A DNA stretch of 64,000 bases from Neospora caninum Liverpool (Eukaryota > Apicomplexa > Conoidasida > Eucoccidiorida > Sarcocystidae). Shown one piece after another: positions 1 through 12,219 of this stretch. The DNA lies in contig NC_018395.1 of assembly GCF_000208865.1 (NCBI RefSeq), positions 961,920-1,025,919 on the forward strand, written 5' to 3'. Position 1 is the first letter of the stretch, and each line of letters starts with the position of its first letter. Under the pieces are notes generated by a model that searched no databases, had not been told where the DNA came from, and worked only from the letters and a program-made list of their open reading frames with translations. Both the position numbers and the translations under genes were made by a program.

Positions 1-78
1 CCCTGCATTCATCCTTAAAGATTTTTCAAAGAAACCGGTTCGTGTTCCCTCTTCCGGCCTTTGCTCCAGAAGACCCAC

Positions 79-288
79 CTGTGCCCGCAGGCCCTGTTGT
101 CGCGCCTCCATACGATAGCCGCAAAGCTCCAGTGAGGGTCAAGAAACATTTTTCTGTCAGAGGCGTGATCACCAGGCGACGCGGGCACTCTGAAAGTTCG
201 TACGCGTACTGGAAGCTGTACGAAGGCATTTAACGAAACAAGCAGAAACTCAAATGGAAACGCCGGTCTGTACATGCAAAAACGTCAG

Positions 289-319
<31 letters not shown>

Positions 320-342
320 CACATATATATACATATACATAC

Positions 343-395
<53 letters not shown>

Positions 396-3300
396 CATAT
401 ATATGTAGGCATGAATTCCTATTTGTGCCCCCCACACGTTTAAACAGAAACATGCAAATATCTCCGCGGAATCTGATTGCAGTGTGAGTGGGTATCGCCA
501 GGAGGAGAGTGGAGGCGTCGCTCGCTCGGGGGTTGACAGGGAACAGAACGCTCTGTCCGGGTGTCAAAGCCTAGAGGGGTGTCAGAGGAGAGCCCGAGAC
601 TGGAAAGCTTCAGAGCGGAGCTGCGTCGCCTGACTAGTTTGCAGATTTCTCTCGTTGGTCTTCGCAGTCTCGGTGTCTTGTCGTCTGCACTCTGGTTTTC
701 TCCGCGTCCGGGTCGCTCCGCGCTGTCGGAAAAGCCGAGGCGTCTGATGTCTCTGCCATCGACGTCTCTCGCGCGATTCCCCCGCCGAGTCGATGCAGCG
801 CGTCTCGAGCGTTCACTTACCTCATGTCCTGTTGGCGAACAAAGCAGTCGTCGACGTCGGAATTCCAGTAGTACCGAAGATGTTTTTGCCACTCGAACTC
901 GGAAGACGACGCACACTTTGCTTCTTCCAGGCTCGCAACCACGTCTCTGCGGTGCACGAGCTGCGTAATCAAGGCCTCCGCATGCGACGTCTTCAACGGG
1001 AAACCCTTCCGGCGCTGGAACACCACCAGTCTGAAGACAAGAAAGGGGGGGAAGGAACGAACAAGAGGGACACAGAGCAAGGGGGAAACTTGTAGAAAAC
1101 CGTAGCGTGTATTTGCGGATACTGGCAAATACACGCACCACGCACGCATCGATCCATATATATATATATATATAGGTATGAAGGCGCTATCGATCGAAAG
1201 ACAGAGATATGCATGAATCTGTGTCTATGCCTAGAACTAACTATGTGTGTGTATCTTCTGGTTCTGTTTGTGTGCGCCTCACTGGCACGTGAGGTTGTCA
1301 CTTTTCAAAAATTGTGGAAGCTGAGCACGGCAGCATGGCATGCACACATTGCGAAGCAAAGAACCTGGACACGTCGGTGCGAGCCTGCAGAAACTCGCGC
1401 GGTAGAAAAAAACCGCACAGAGGTCCTTGCGTGTTCCTATAGCTGTCCTCGCCTGCTTCCATGTCCAAATTCGCACCTCCGAAAACTAGCGACACACATA
1501 TATATACCAATATATCCGCACACTTGCACATGTGCATTTCTCCCGAAATCCTTCTGTTTTTCTCCTCTATCGCGACAAGGATACCCCAGTGTCCGGCACT
1601 GTGAGTCCACCGCGCCTTCACTCCTCCCCCGTCGTCTTCTCCTCTCTCTCCTCCCTGCTGGTTTTACCTGGTTATGTTCTCTTCGACTGTCGCTCTGCAC
1701 GCAGCGAGGGTTTCGGGTTTTCTTCCGGTTCCGCCGCTTGTGCTGGACGCTTCGCTGATTCGTCTTTCGCGGCGTTCTTCTGTCCCCTCGAAGCCTTCCA
1801 CTCTGTCTCTTTCCCCGTCTCGCTCCTCGACGCGCCGATCTCTGTCCAGAGCCCGTTCCACCAGGGCGGTGAAGACAAGCGCGTCAGCGAGGGCGAGGCA
1901 CTGGGAGGGATGCTGTCGTAGCCAGTTCAAATAGTTTCTTCCCAAGTTTGCATTTCCCGTCACACTCGCGCGTTTTGTCTCAAAGGCACTGACGGTCTCC
2001 CTCTCCTCCTGCAGCTTCGCGAGGGCCGCGGAGAAGGAAGACGTCGACGAGGAGCGGGCCAGAGGCGCCGCAGGGTAGTTTCGCCAGGCCTCCTGGAGGA
2101 GCGAGTAGAGGGCGAACTTCATGCTTTGCTCCATTTGCAGAAAGCACGTTTCGGGGACCTCCGAGGGCACGACTAAGTCGCAGAACTGGACGAACTCGCC
2201 GTCCGAGGAGATCATCCCACTGGCGACGATCGGTGGGCCCTCGTCTCCGTCCCTCGCCTCGTCCGGGGCCGTCTCCGCGTCCGCCTTCGCGCCTTCGGAG
2301 GGAACTGGCGCCTGCGTGGGCCTCGCGGGCGGCGCCTGGGCGGGAAAAAAGGGGCCAGCCTCCCCTGGCTGCGTCTGTGGGGAGGGCGCCGCAGACGACG
2401 TTCGTGGAAGCGAGAGGAGCGTCGAGACCGACCGCGAAGGCCGCGCGGGCGGCGATGGCGAAGTTGTGAACACGACCCTCTGCACGCCGTCAAAGCACTT
2501 GGGCAGAAGGCTCTGGAGCAAGTCGAGCGAGTGCCCGGCTGCGACGATTTTCAGGAGTTCTTCGTCGGACAAAAAGTAGAACCGCGGGAACGCCTGGCGC
2601 TTGGTCTCGAGGTAGACCGCGATGCTCTTCTGGACGCGGCCGACGACAAAGTTGAACTGCTGGAGCGTCTCGTAGAACCCAGGTCTTGTGGTGGTTGCGA
2701 GCACATTCGCCGTCTCGGTGCGGATGCGGCGCATCGTGTCCGCCCAGAACTCGTTCATTTGGCGAAACGCTGCGGCTTCGCTGGCGAACCAGTGGTCGAG
2801 GTCGCCGTTCGCGAAGACGCCCTCGAAGGCCACCCAGGCTCGCTGGAAGGCCACCATCTCCTTGAGCACTTGAACCGTCAGGTCGAGCTTCGCCTTCCAG
2901 GCCTCGACTTGCGCGCGGAGCTCCGCGACGTAGGGCGAGAAGAGCATGGACTGGAGCGCGACTGCGCTCTCCTCCAGCTGCGTCACCAAGTCGCCGACGT
3001 CGTCGAGGAGGAAGCAGTCTGGGTTGTCCACGAGGGGTTTCGTCGCAAAGTCCATCTGGTCGAGGGTTCCGCGGAGCCTCTCGAGCGTCGCCTCCAGCGC
3101 ACGCTCCGCAGAGGCCCTCGAGGAGACTTCCGCCACCAACTCCCCGTGGGAAAAGATCCCCGCGGCCTCCAGGAGCTCGAGCGGGACGGGGCCCGTCGCC
3201 TCCCTGTCGAGGTGAAGCGCACGGAAGATCTTGGCCCAGTGGCGCGGCCGCAGCGCTGGGTTGTTCAAGTCGAGAAGCGTCGGCAGGCGCGTACGCCAGA

Positions 3301-6300
3301 GCTCGACCTGCTGCTTCAGAGCCTCGACGACGGAGTCGTTCGGCAGCTCGCAGTGGAGGAACTGAAGGGTGGTTAGGAACGTCTTCACGCGAGTCTGCAC
3401 TTCTTCGCCGTTCAACTGGGAGACGTCCGCCTGGCTCCACTGGGTCGTCGCCGCCTGCCACTCGTACACGCAGGTCCAGAGCTTCAGCTTCGGCTTCACG
3501 AGTTTCTTCGCCGCCTCCGTGTGCTTGAAGACGAAGGCACCGTCGGGATTTAGGAGCTTCTGGGTCTGCTGGAGCGTGGTTGCCTTCGCGTCCAGGTCCT
3601 CGATTTGCCTGTCGTACGAGTGTAGCGACTCGAGGACCGCGAGCGCAGCCTCCATCAGCTTCACGTTCTGGAACTGCTCCTCCGACAAGGCTGTCGAGAT
3701 CGCCTGCGTCTCCTGCTCGACCTGCGCGCTCTGCTGCTTCACGTCCGCGAGCATCGCGTCCAGGTGTCGGCGGATGTGCTCCGCGGCTCCCAGCAGCTTC
3801 TCCTTCTCGAAGAGCGCCGCGTTCTTGTTCAGCGTCTCGAGGAGAATCGTGTCTTCGACCGCCACGCGCACCTCGTACTGCTTGAGCAGCTGAAACATGT
3901 CTTCTGCAGTCGCCTGCGCGTGGTCCAGCTCGTCGATCTGACTCCGCGTGAACTTGTAGGTTTTCACGAACTCGGCGAACGGGAGAAGCTTCGTGGGCCG
4001 GCTGTCGAGCGCCGCGTTGGTCTGTTCGTACCGCGCCACGGTCGCCCGCAGATGCTCGCGCGTCCGCTGCAGCAGCAGCCGCTTGAGAGCCGCCAGCGCG
4101 TCCTCCGTGATCGGGCTGAGTGCGGTCTTGAGGTCGTGGGCCTGGATGGAGAAGAGCCCGACGACGTGCGTCGGATTCAGCTTCTCGAGCCGAGTCTGGA
4201 AGTCCCGCATCGCCTCCAGCTCGTTGCTCAGCTCGTCGTGCGACCGCAGCGAGGCACAGACTGCCGCCTCGTCCCATGCCTGGCCGTAGTCGTAGATCTG
4301 CCGGTAGACTGCAAAGTACGAGTCGGCGTAGCGGCGCGCGCGGTCAAAGTCGCGGGTCAGGCGTCGCTCGATGTCATCCTTCGTCTGGAGGAAAGCCGAG
4401 CAGTTCATCAGCAGGCGCTCGACCGAGAGGCGGTCGCGGACCTTCACAAAGTCTTCGTAGAGCCGATTCGCCGCAAAGAACGGCGCGCCGCTGACCACGC
4501 TCACCGTCCCGTCCCACAGCTCGCTCAAGGCCCCCTGGAACTGGTCGCGGCTCGGCACGAACTCGACGCGCGCCTCGCCGAACTGGACCTGGACGCGAAA
4601 CCACTTGCTGCATGCGTTTTCCTCCCCCAAGCGCTCGCGAAGCTTCAGCGCCGCAGCCGTGACGGCGTCGACGAGGCGCACCGCCAAGATGGAGTCGACG
4701 AGCCGCACAAAGTCGCCGAACTGCGCCTCGTCCGCGAAGGCCAGGCGCAGGAGCCGCGTGCGCTCGCGGGCCTCCTGGCTCGCCTGGACCATGCTTTTGC
4801 TCCGACTTAGCGCGCCCGTCTCGAGGGGGTCGGCGTCGGGCAGAAGCGTCGCCTCGTGGAGCCGCGTCATCAGCTGCTGCAGGGCGCGGTGGACGCGCTG
4901 CTGCTTGCCCTCGATGGCCTTTGCCGCGCCGGTCTTGACGTCCGACCGCGTGGCCGTCTGCATGGCCGTGAAGGCCGCGAGGTCATACAGCGCGCCGGGG
5001 AGGGGGACTTGAACGAGAGGCACGCCGCGGAGCTCCGCGAGAATCTCCAGAATCTCCATCAAGTGATCGGCAAAGACCGGCTTCGCGAGAAACAGCCGGC
5101 GGGCGAGCCGCGCCCGCTGCCGCCGGTAGATCAGCCGGCGGACGTTGTCGCGCCAGAGAGCGACGAGTTTCCGCTGCAGGAAGGTTTTGAAGAAGAGCAT
5201 CGACCGCAGGACGGAGAACGCAAACGCCTGGTGCGAGAAGTCCGACAGGGTCATGTACTCCGACGGTCGGCCCGGACAGATGTGCACAATTCCAGTCGCA
5301 GAAATCGTAAAGTGTTCCGGCTCAGCCTCCTTCTCCGGGACCACCACGAGGCTGTACTGGTCCGCGTCGCCCTTCTTCTTCCGGTTGCAGTAGAGAAACT
5401 TTGTGCTGGTCGCGGCCCCGTACCGCGCGAAGAACGCAATCGCGTCCTCGCCCGAGACCATGTTCTTCAGCTCCTCCTCGCCCAGCCCTACGCCTGTCTG
5501 CGCCTGGCACTCCGCAGTCGCGCCTTCCGCCCGCAGCAACTGCTCCGCCACCACCGACGCGGCGCCAGTCGACAGATCCGTCGAGGTCGTGGCCGGGGGA
5601 TCGTGAACTCCCGAGTCGCGCGTCCCTGGTGCCGCTCCACGCCCGTCTCCTCCCGTCGGTTGCGCAGCCTTCTTAGGGGAGACAGTGGAGCGCGACCGCC
5701 GTGCACTCTCCGAAGGCGCCCCTTCCAAGTAGATGGAACACAGCGTAGGCAGGTACGACGGAACCTCGATCTTGTCGGGCGCCCTCTGGCCCCGGGACTG
5801 GGGACTCAGAGTCCTCCCGCTTTTTGCGAGTCCCAATCCCCCACCGCCTTCTTGTTTCGCGGGGCCTCCCTGTCTCTTCGGGCCGGCCTCGCCTCGCCAC
5901 GGTCGTGCCCCACAGGGCGCCACGGACGCAGGCACGCGCCGGCCGCCGGGGCTGCCTAGCTGGGACGATGTGCACGGCGGGAGGATCGACGGCGCATTCC
6001 AATATTTCCTTCCCGTCAACGGAGGCAGTCGCCGCACGGAGTGGCCGAGGATTGCAGCCGACGAGGCGAGAGTCGGATGCGGAAAACGAGAGGATGCCGA
6101 AGACAAGGCCCGGTCTCTCGTAGGACGGTAAGAAGTGATGAACGGCGATGCCTTTCGGCCAGCAGGAGCTGTCACACGGCGCGAGGGGGACGAGGACGGC
6201 CGCCGAGGTTGTTTGACGGATTGGTAGTAGAACGATCTGTGGGAGAGGGCCCCAAAGAGGGAGGCCTTTCGCAGGCCTTGAGCGACGACACTTTCATTCT

Positions 6301-7465
6301 CCACGCGAGTGGCTGCAGGCGACGTCTCGCCCGGACTGAGACCTTGCTGAGATATCTCGCGATCGTCGAACTCTGAGTCGACTCCAGGCCTCCCGACATT
6401 TGCCTCGGAAGAGAACACGGAGGCCTCGCGCTCTCTCTCTTCCATCGCTGTCTCCAGTGCCCCTGCTTGTCCACGCAGCCCACCGGTCCGGTCCATTGGA
6501 GCCGACGTGCGGCGACCGGTGGAGGACGCGAGACCAGAAGCGCCGAGATTCGGAGACAGAGAGGGCTGACAAGTCACGTCTGGAGCTGCCTTCTCCCGGC
6601 CTTTCCCCCCGGACCCACCACTCGAGAGAAACGGAGAGGGATTCGACGCCGCACCAAACTGAACCACTCGCCTTCCTTGTTCCTGCAGAATATTGCGAGA
6701 GCAAGACGCGGCCCCCACCCGAGCCTGACATCCAGGTTTCCGTGTCGTCTTAAAAAACAGGGGAAGGTCTGAGCAGGGTGAGCCAGGAGTCTCGGGGCCC
6801 GCCCGCCGCGCGCGGTCGATTTCGGCTCCGGACGGGCTGTTCCTCGCCGTCGGCGAGTGTCTCGGGAGTCCCCACTGGGGAGGAGACCCCACGACGGAGG
6901 GAAGGGGCGAGGCCCCGCGCCCGCTGGAGCCTGTCCCCGGCGTGAGCTGGCGTTCAGGAGAGTGCACTTCAAGGAGACCTCGCCTGGAAGCAGGGAGCGA
7001 GGGAGCGAAGGAATCCGGAGAAACGAAAGAAGACGCAAAACGAGAAGCGTCAGCACCGGTCGATGTGGCTGCCCGAAAGCCACCAGAGTGGTAGACGGTG
7101 TAGGAAGGAATCGCCTGGGAAGGCGAGTTGCGAGAGCGAGAGGACGCCGCACGTTGCGAGGGGCTCTTCTGCAGGAGCGCAGCGTGGGGAGACAGAGCGG
7201 CCTTGGAGTCCCGGGAAGAGGCGTACAGCTCGGCTGCGGCGGGAAAGGTCTCTCGCTGGAGCGCCTCCAACCGCAGGTTCTGAGGAGAGACAGACGGCGA
7301 TCGACCGCCTGCGTCAAACGGCAAGTCGTGCGGAGGCGGGGATGCCACGTTGTGGCGAGACCGAGACAGGGGCCGCGCCGGAGACCCACACTGGGAGCAA
7401 GCAACGCCCTGTGGCGGTCTTGACGATCCTGAAGGCGGCACTCTAGCCCCACGGGGAGACGCCAT
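79..7465 (-). CDS. Dynein heavy chain, N-terminal and linker part (partial, continues past the left edge)
   Basis: ATP-driven microtubule motor subunit. Proposed exons are 7465-1668, 1030-823 and 215-79, joined in phase (AG|A and AG|C split codons) with GTAAAA, GTAAGT and GTGGGT donors; about 2047 residues lie in the window. The first 690 residues or so are Ser/Pro/Arg-rich and match nothing I know. From about residue 700 the pattern is a dynein tail, then the linker (DHC_N2), including [13 protein letters not shown] near residue 1628. Exon 2 carries the segment ending in [14 protein letters not shown]. Exon 3 carries [20 protein letters not shown] and the start of the AAA1 P-loop, GPAGT; the rest of the P-loop and all later AAA modules lie outside. 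No DHC_N1 region is evident, which favours a single-headed inner-arm axonemal dynein acting in male gametes (inference). A Pro-rich insert of about 85 residues interrupts the linker near 2230-2480. Start 7465 was preferred for its context (aaaaccATGG); an upstream start codon at 7558 is in frame. Confidence 0.9.
285..405. repeat. (TA)n microsatellite with TACA interruptions
   Basis: About 120 bases of TATATA/TACATA in the intron between the second and third dynein exons. It is a simple-sequence repeat with no coding meaning; short Ile/Tyr-rich open frames across it are artefacts. Confidence 0.9.
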
Positions 7466-10400
7466 GGTTTTTGGACAAGCGGAGAAAAGACGACATACAC
7501 AGGGTCGATTCAGAGAGACGAGATGACGCGCGCGCACAGACGCTACGATCTTTGGCAAGCTTCACACCCAGACTTCCCGTCTGGTGTACATATATATATA
7601 TATATATATATGCAGATACTTTGATGTTCATTTAGAATGATTGCTTTTGCATCCGTAGAGACGTGAAGAACAAGCGTGTGACGAACCGAAGCGCGGGGCC
7701 GGCAGGACACAGTGAGCCTCGTGAGAAGAGCCACGCGTCGTTGCTCAAGGAGAACCTGCGGCCGCCCGAAGAGAGGAAGGAAGTCTGCTCTGGCGCCTGG
7801 GCATCGCGGGGACACCGCGGGAACGGAGAAAAGTGGATGTGTGACACATTTCCATTTCAGCCAATCTGCAGTTTTTACACAACGGGAACCGGACCGCTGA
7901 AGAACGAAGTAAAGAGAAAAGGAAGAAGCTGGACGGAGAAACTTTTGCAGTGAGAAGGAATCACAGTTGGTAGCCGTCCCTTCTGAGTTTTTCTGAGGGC
8001 GTTGTCGCGGGTTTGCTAGTGTCTGTTCCTTTTCGAAGCGGCAAAAAGAAAGCGCAGAACGGCAACTCGACAGGCGAGCGACTCGGTGAAAAGGAGAGAG
8101 AGAGAGCTCCTTTGACATAAACCCCAAGGCTGAACTGCAAAGATGCGGAAAGGCACAACCCCGTTCCACATTCCTCGTGTGGAAGGTCCGTGTTGCGCCT
8201 CACTGCGGAGGCGTCTCTTCCCTCCTGCACTCTGGCCGTTTTCCTTCACACAAGTAAAACCGGATGTAACCTTGACATAAGGCTCGTTTTTCAAAGAAAA
8301 AGTTGAACGCGTGAAACGAGTTGCTGGCGCAACTGAGCGTTGGACTGAAGCTGCTGCAGTCTCTGTGTTTTACTGGCCCTTTGTCTCTTCCTCAACGTCT
8401 CTTTCCCGTTCCCTTTTCCTAACACATCACGCAGTTTGGCAACTTGACGCCCCGTCGGTACATATTCTGCAAGACCAACGAGGAGTGGAGGGCGAAGGAT
8501 CTCCCGAGGGGACGGAGACAGGCAGTGATACGTTTAGTCCTCGTTTTATCGCGGTTTCACGCCGCGTAAGCAATTATTTGGTTCTTATGGAGCGTTGGAG
8601 AGAGAAAGGAGCTGCTGGCACCGCAAGTAGGTTCGGACGCGATCGGAAATTTCGCGCAGCATAGGTCCCGGAGACTGTAGAAAGACACCGGAAGAGAAGG
8701 CAGATCTTTATCTGCTCGGTATGCTCGCTCGAGTCTTTACACATCCCATCACGCCCTCGCTATACCAGCATACGCACGTAACTAAATTTACATTTCACGA
8801 CGGCGCCTGTACACATCTTACACCGCCAAGATCATTCGTGGCGGCTTTTTTCCTGACATTTTGGTCACAAAATAAATGTACGAGGCTATGCGCTCCCTTT
8901 TATGTATCGCGGCTTCTCTCTTCTTATCACATACATGCTCACGTAAGTTTGTGTGGGGCCTAAAGTGCGGCCGCGATCCTTTGCGACGGCAGACCCACAG
9001 GGCCCCTCGTTTTTCCGAAATTCTCATTCGAGTTTGTTCTACGCTGCCGCATTTTTTTTCGAGAAAGAAATTGAAAACCAGAGCTCGAACCTGTGGTCGC
9101 GTTTTGTGTGCAACCGAGAGGCTACTACTTCATATTTGCTTCAGAGCAGGAGGGGGGGTATTCTTCTGCCGGTCGGTATCCGAATCACGGTGGTCCCAAG
9201 GCCGCAGGACAGAAACGAAAAAAAATTGGGGGAAGTCGTGCATGTAATTCAGCACGGAATGGTCGGCAAAAGTGCGCTGTTTCCTCTTCTGAAGTTCCCT
9301 CAGTTCCCTGTCTGTCTGCAGTCGCGACCGCAAGGGTGGTTCACACAGCCGCTGTGGAAAAAAAGACGCCTCACACACAAAAGACAACAGAGCATGTGGA
9401 TAAATGCGCAAGTACGGCTCTGGCGTGTGCTTCTTCGCCTCTTGTTTCTTGTCTCGTTTGCTCGACAGCGGAAGGGTCAGACAAGACCAGGCTGTCGGCT
9501 CGACAGCAGAGAGTCACACAAGGCAAACAAGCACCGACAGGGAACTGTAAGGGAGTAGATAGCTTTGGTTTCCCATTGCTACGTGTTGATTGAGCATGAC
9601 CTCCGAACGAGAAGACAAATGACTAACCTAATGCAGAAAGAACTCAGGTAATAGCCATACAAGCCAAGAGGATGCCGGGAGAGAGTATAGTTTCCTTTTC
9701 ATCCCTGCAGGTCGGGAACACGAGTATTTTTGGGAAAGGGCGTAGGACTGCACGCGTGAACACAACGAAAATGAACACCTGCGATGATTTTTCAGTGGCT
9801 CGGCCTTCTTGTCCAGCGATTTTAAGCGGCTTCATGCACCGGGGAAAAGTCTAGGGGGACGAGCCTCTCGGACAGCAGTTGAAAAAAACGCACTTTACCT
9901 GTTTGCGTCCTCTGAACACCAAGCCCAAAATCAACCCCCGGGAGACACGAAAAACGGTGCACGGTTGATCCATTTAACTCTGTTTTGCCTTCAGCATCCC
10001 TCTCCCCGGCTATATACATAATATGTTGCCTATGTTTCGATGTCATCGCAAAGTGAACGCCTACCGTTGGTCGAAAAACGGAAATCAACGACGTCAGCAC
10101 ACGGCAACATCGCTGACAGCCGAGTAAACGTGGGAGTGCCCTTCCTGCGGGGTTTAAGTAAATTTATACATATCGGAGTATTTGCTCCTGAATCGTGACG
10201 CAGGCTCCCCCCATGCCTGGTTTTGTATTGGGGCATTGCATTCCCCAGAGACATTCACATCGCGGTGCGACTCCTTCCTGGCGACTTCGGGAGGACGCCC
10301 ACCTGCTTGTTTGTTCCTCACTAGCTGTTTCGTGGTGAACGTCGATGCACATTTAGGCATTCCCACAGCGCCGCGCCTGCGCTGTGAATCGAGTCCCGTA

Positions 10401-12075
10401 CTTCCTACGTGAACGCCGCCGACGACAGTTTTCAAGGAAAATGTGTGTGGACGCCCTGCCACGGTCAGATATCTCCCGAAAAAGCCCCCAACGGCTGACG
10501 CGTGAAATCTCGGCGATTCGTCAAGAATTCCGTGCTAACCACACACACGCAGCTAACTACTCGGTGTCTGAAAGGTACACGAAAACACCTGAAAAACTGT
10601 CTGGCGCTGGTCCCATGCTGTTGCGATTCCCTGATACCACAAGAATATCCAAAGTCCGTCAGAATCCCTCTCTGAAGGTATCCTTCGAATGTTAACATGA
10701 CCGTTTCTCGTACTAAATTCTGTTGCGTGCGATCGACTAGAAGTGATGTATAGTGCCTAGTTCCACCACTCAGGTCATTCATTATCTTCCTGTTTTGCGG
10801 AGTTGACTGGACGTTGCTCACATTCTCGGCCGACGTGGGCCGAATTCGGCAGCACAGCAATTCCACGCGTTATATACAGCTGGGCCCGAAAACCTTTCGT
10901 TATAACGCCACACACGATTGCAATACACTTCCATCTCGCGCACACGTAAACCCGCATTTGTCTACGTCGCGTTTGCGTGCACACAAGTATCCTGCACACG
11001 ATGTGGAACATTGTAAATATGACTGGAGTCTGCATGTGGGAGCTCAGCGGGATTCATCTCCCTCGAACACGTTGCCCAGCGGAGCAAAATGCATCTCGAA
11101 ACTGCGAGGCGTCCACTGCAGAGTCAACAGAAAAACTTTTTCGCTGCTCGCTTCTGAACGCCCGACCTGAATTCTCCCTGAAAAAAGCCTTCTCGGGGTA
11201 TACAGCTAACCATCTAAAAAATATACGTACACGCCTGTACGCGTATACACGTACTCTTATGTGTTCAGAAAACTGAGAACTCTGGGCTACTCTGCAGACG
11301 TGATAAAACAGTGCCTTCGAAATGCCTGCCGAACACCACGCACAAAGCGAGCCCCAGAACTCTCTCCTCGAAGACACACTACAGTCATCCCCGTACGTAG
11401 ACAAGCTCCTTCATTTATATATATATATATATGTATATACATACTGGATACAACATATCTATTGCATTTCTGCGAGAGAAACATATGCGTATTTATATAT
11501 GTATGCATATATATGGCGACAGATTAATGTAGTAAAACCGTATATCTGCGCTCGATGCAATTCCGCGCAAAAGACAGAATTGTGACTACACTGGAAGGAT
11601 CGCACGCCTCCAGTCGTTCCCTTTTTTAAAGAAGTATAGTTCCCCATCCAGCTGACTGGCCAGATGTCAATGCATTCATGAATACCGTGTTACGGCACTA
11701 CCCCGTACAGACCGCCGCCTCGTGAAAAAGATGAATGCATGCGAGGCGAGATCGTGTTGAGCAGTGTCATCAGAATGAGCCGCTGTTGAGTGACGCATTC
11801 GCCTGCAACCAGGAGTGTTTCTCCATGTTTCCGAACCTGGCAAGAAAGCGGCACACAACAGAAACACACGATGGATTTACAGAGAAATGCGCTCATCGGC
11901 GCCCTCGCTGCCATTGCTTCAACACGTGCGGTTTCCTGCTTATTGCTTCTTGCGTTGTTTGAAGCCGTCTCGAGTGAGTTTTTCTCCCTGCGCCACGTTT
12001 CCTATCTTTCCCACCAATGCTCGTTCCTCTTGACCCACAACGTCTACGCATAAACGTGTAAGCACACTGGGTGCT

Positions 12076-12112
<37 letters not shown>

Positions 12113-12219
12113 ATGCGTGTGTGTATCGCAGCATGTATCTTTACGCAAATATATTTGCGCAGAAACCGAAGCATGCAGGACTCGATACAACTTTGTTTCT
12201 TATTGGGTTCCTCTTGGGC
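7466..12219. other. Intergenic region between dynein and aquaporin genes
   Basis: About 4.7 kb between the dynein start and the aquaporin stop, both on the minus strand. It contains (TA)n tracts at about 7590-7612, 11417-11433 and 12080-12110. An AGAGACG-type word lies at about 7530, just upstream of the dynein start; elements of this kind (WGAGACG) are known coccidian promoter motifs, so this may be part of the dynein promoter. I found no conserved domain in any frame. The only coding hint is a small signal-peptide-like ORF at 11871 (separate entry). Confidence 0.5.
11871..12053 (+). CDS. Candidate small secreted-protein ORF or first exon (weak)
   Basis: A 60-residue frame starting acacacgATGG. 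Residues 1-36 have the shape of a signal peptide: a short polar start, then a strongly hydrophobic core (SCLLLLALFEAV) ending in small residues. A good donor (CGA|GTGAGT, GT at 11974) cuts the frame just after the hydrophobic stretch, so it may be the first exon of a longer plus-strand gene. I could not find a convincing second exon before the minus-strand aquaporin begins at 12220, and a (TA)n tract follows at 12080. Function unknown; it may be chance. Confidence 0.22.
   Translation: MDLQRNALIGALAAIASTRAVSCLLLLALFEAVSSEFFSLRHVSYLSHQCSFLLTHNVYA

Noticed and set aside
290..400. Ile/Tyr repeat frames across (TA)n tracts here and at 12080, 26640, 36600, 46870 and 49700
   Set aside because: Translations of simple repeats in introns or intergenic DNA.
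3764..4810. Plus-strand frame of 348 residues within the dynein region
   Set aside because: Antisense of clearly homologous dynein linker sequence; Arg/His/Val-rich composition typical of a shadow frame.
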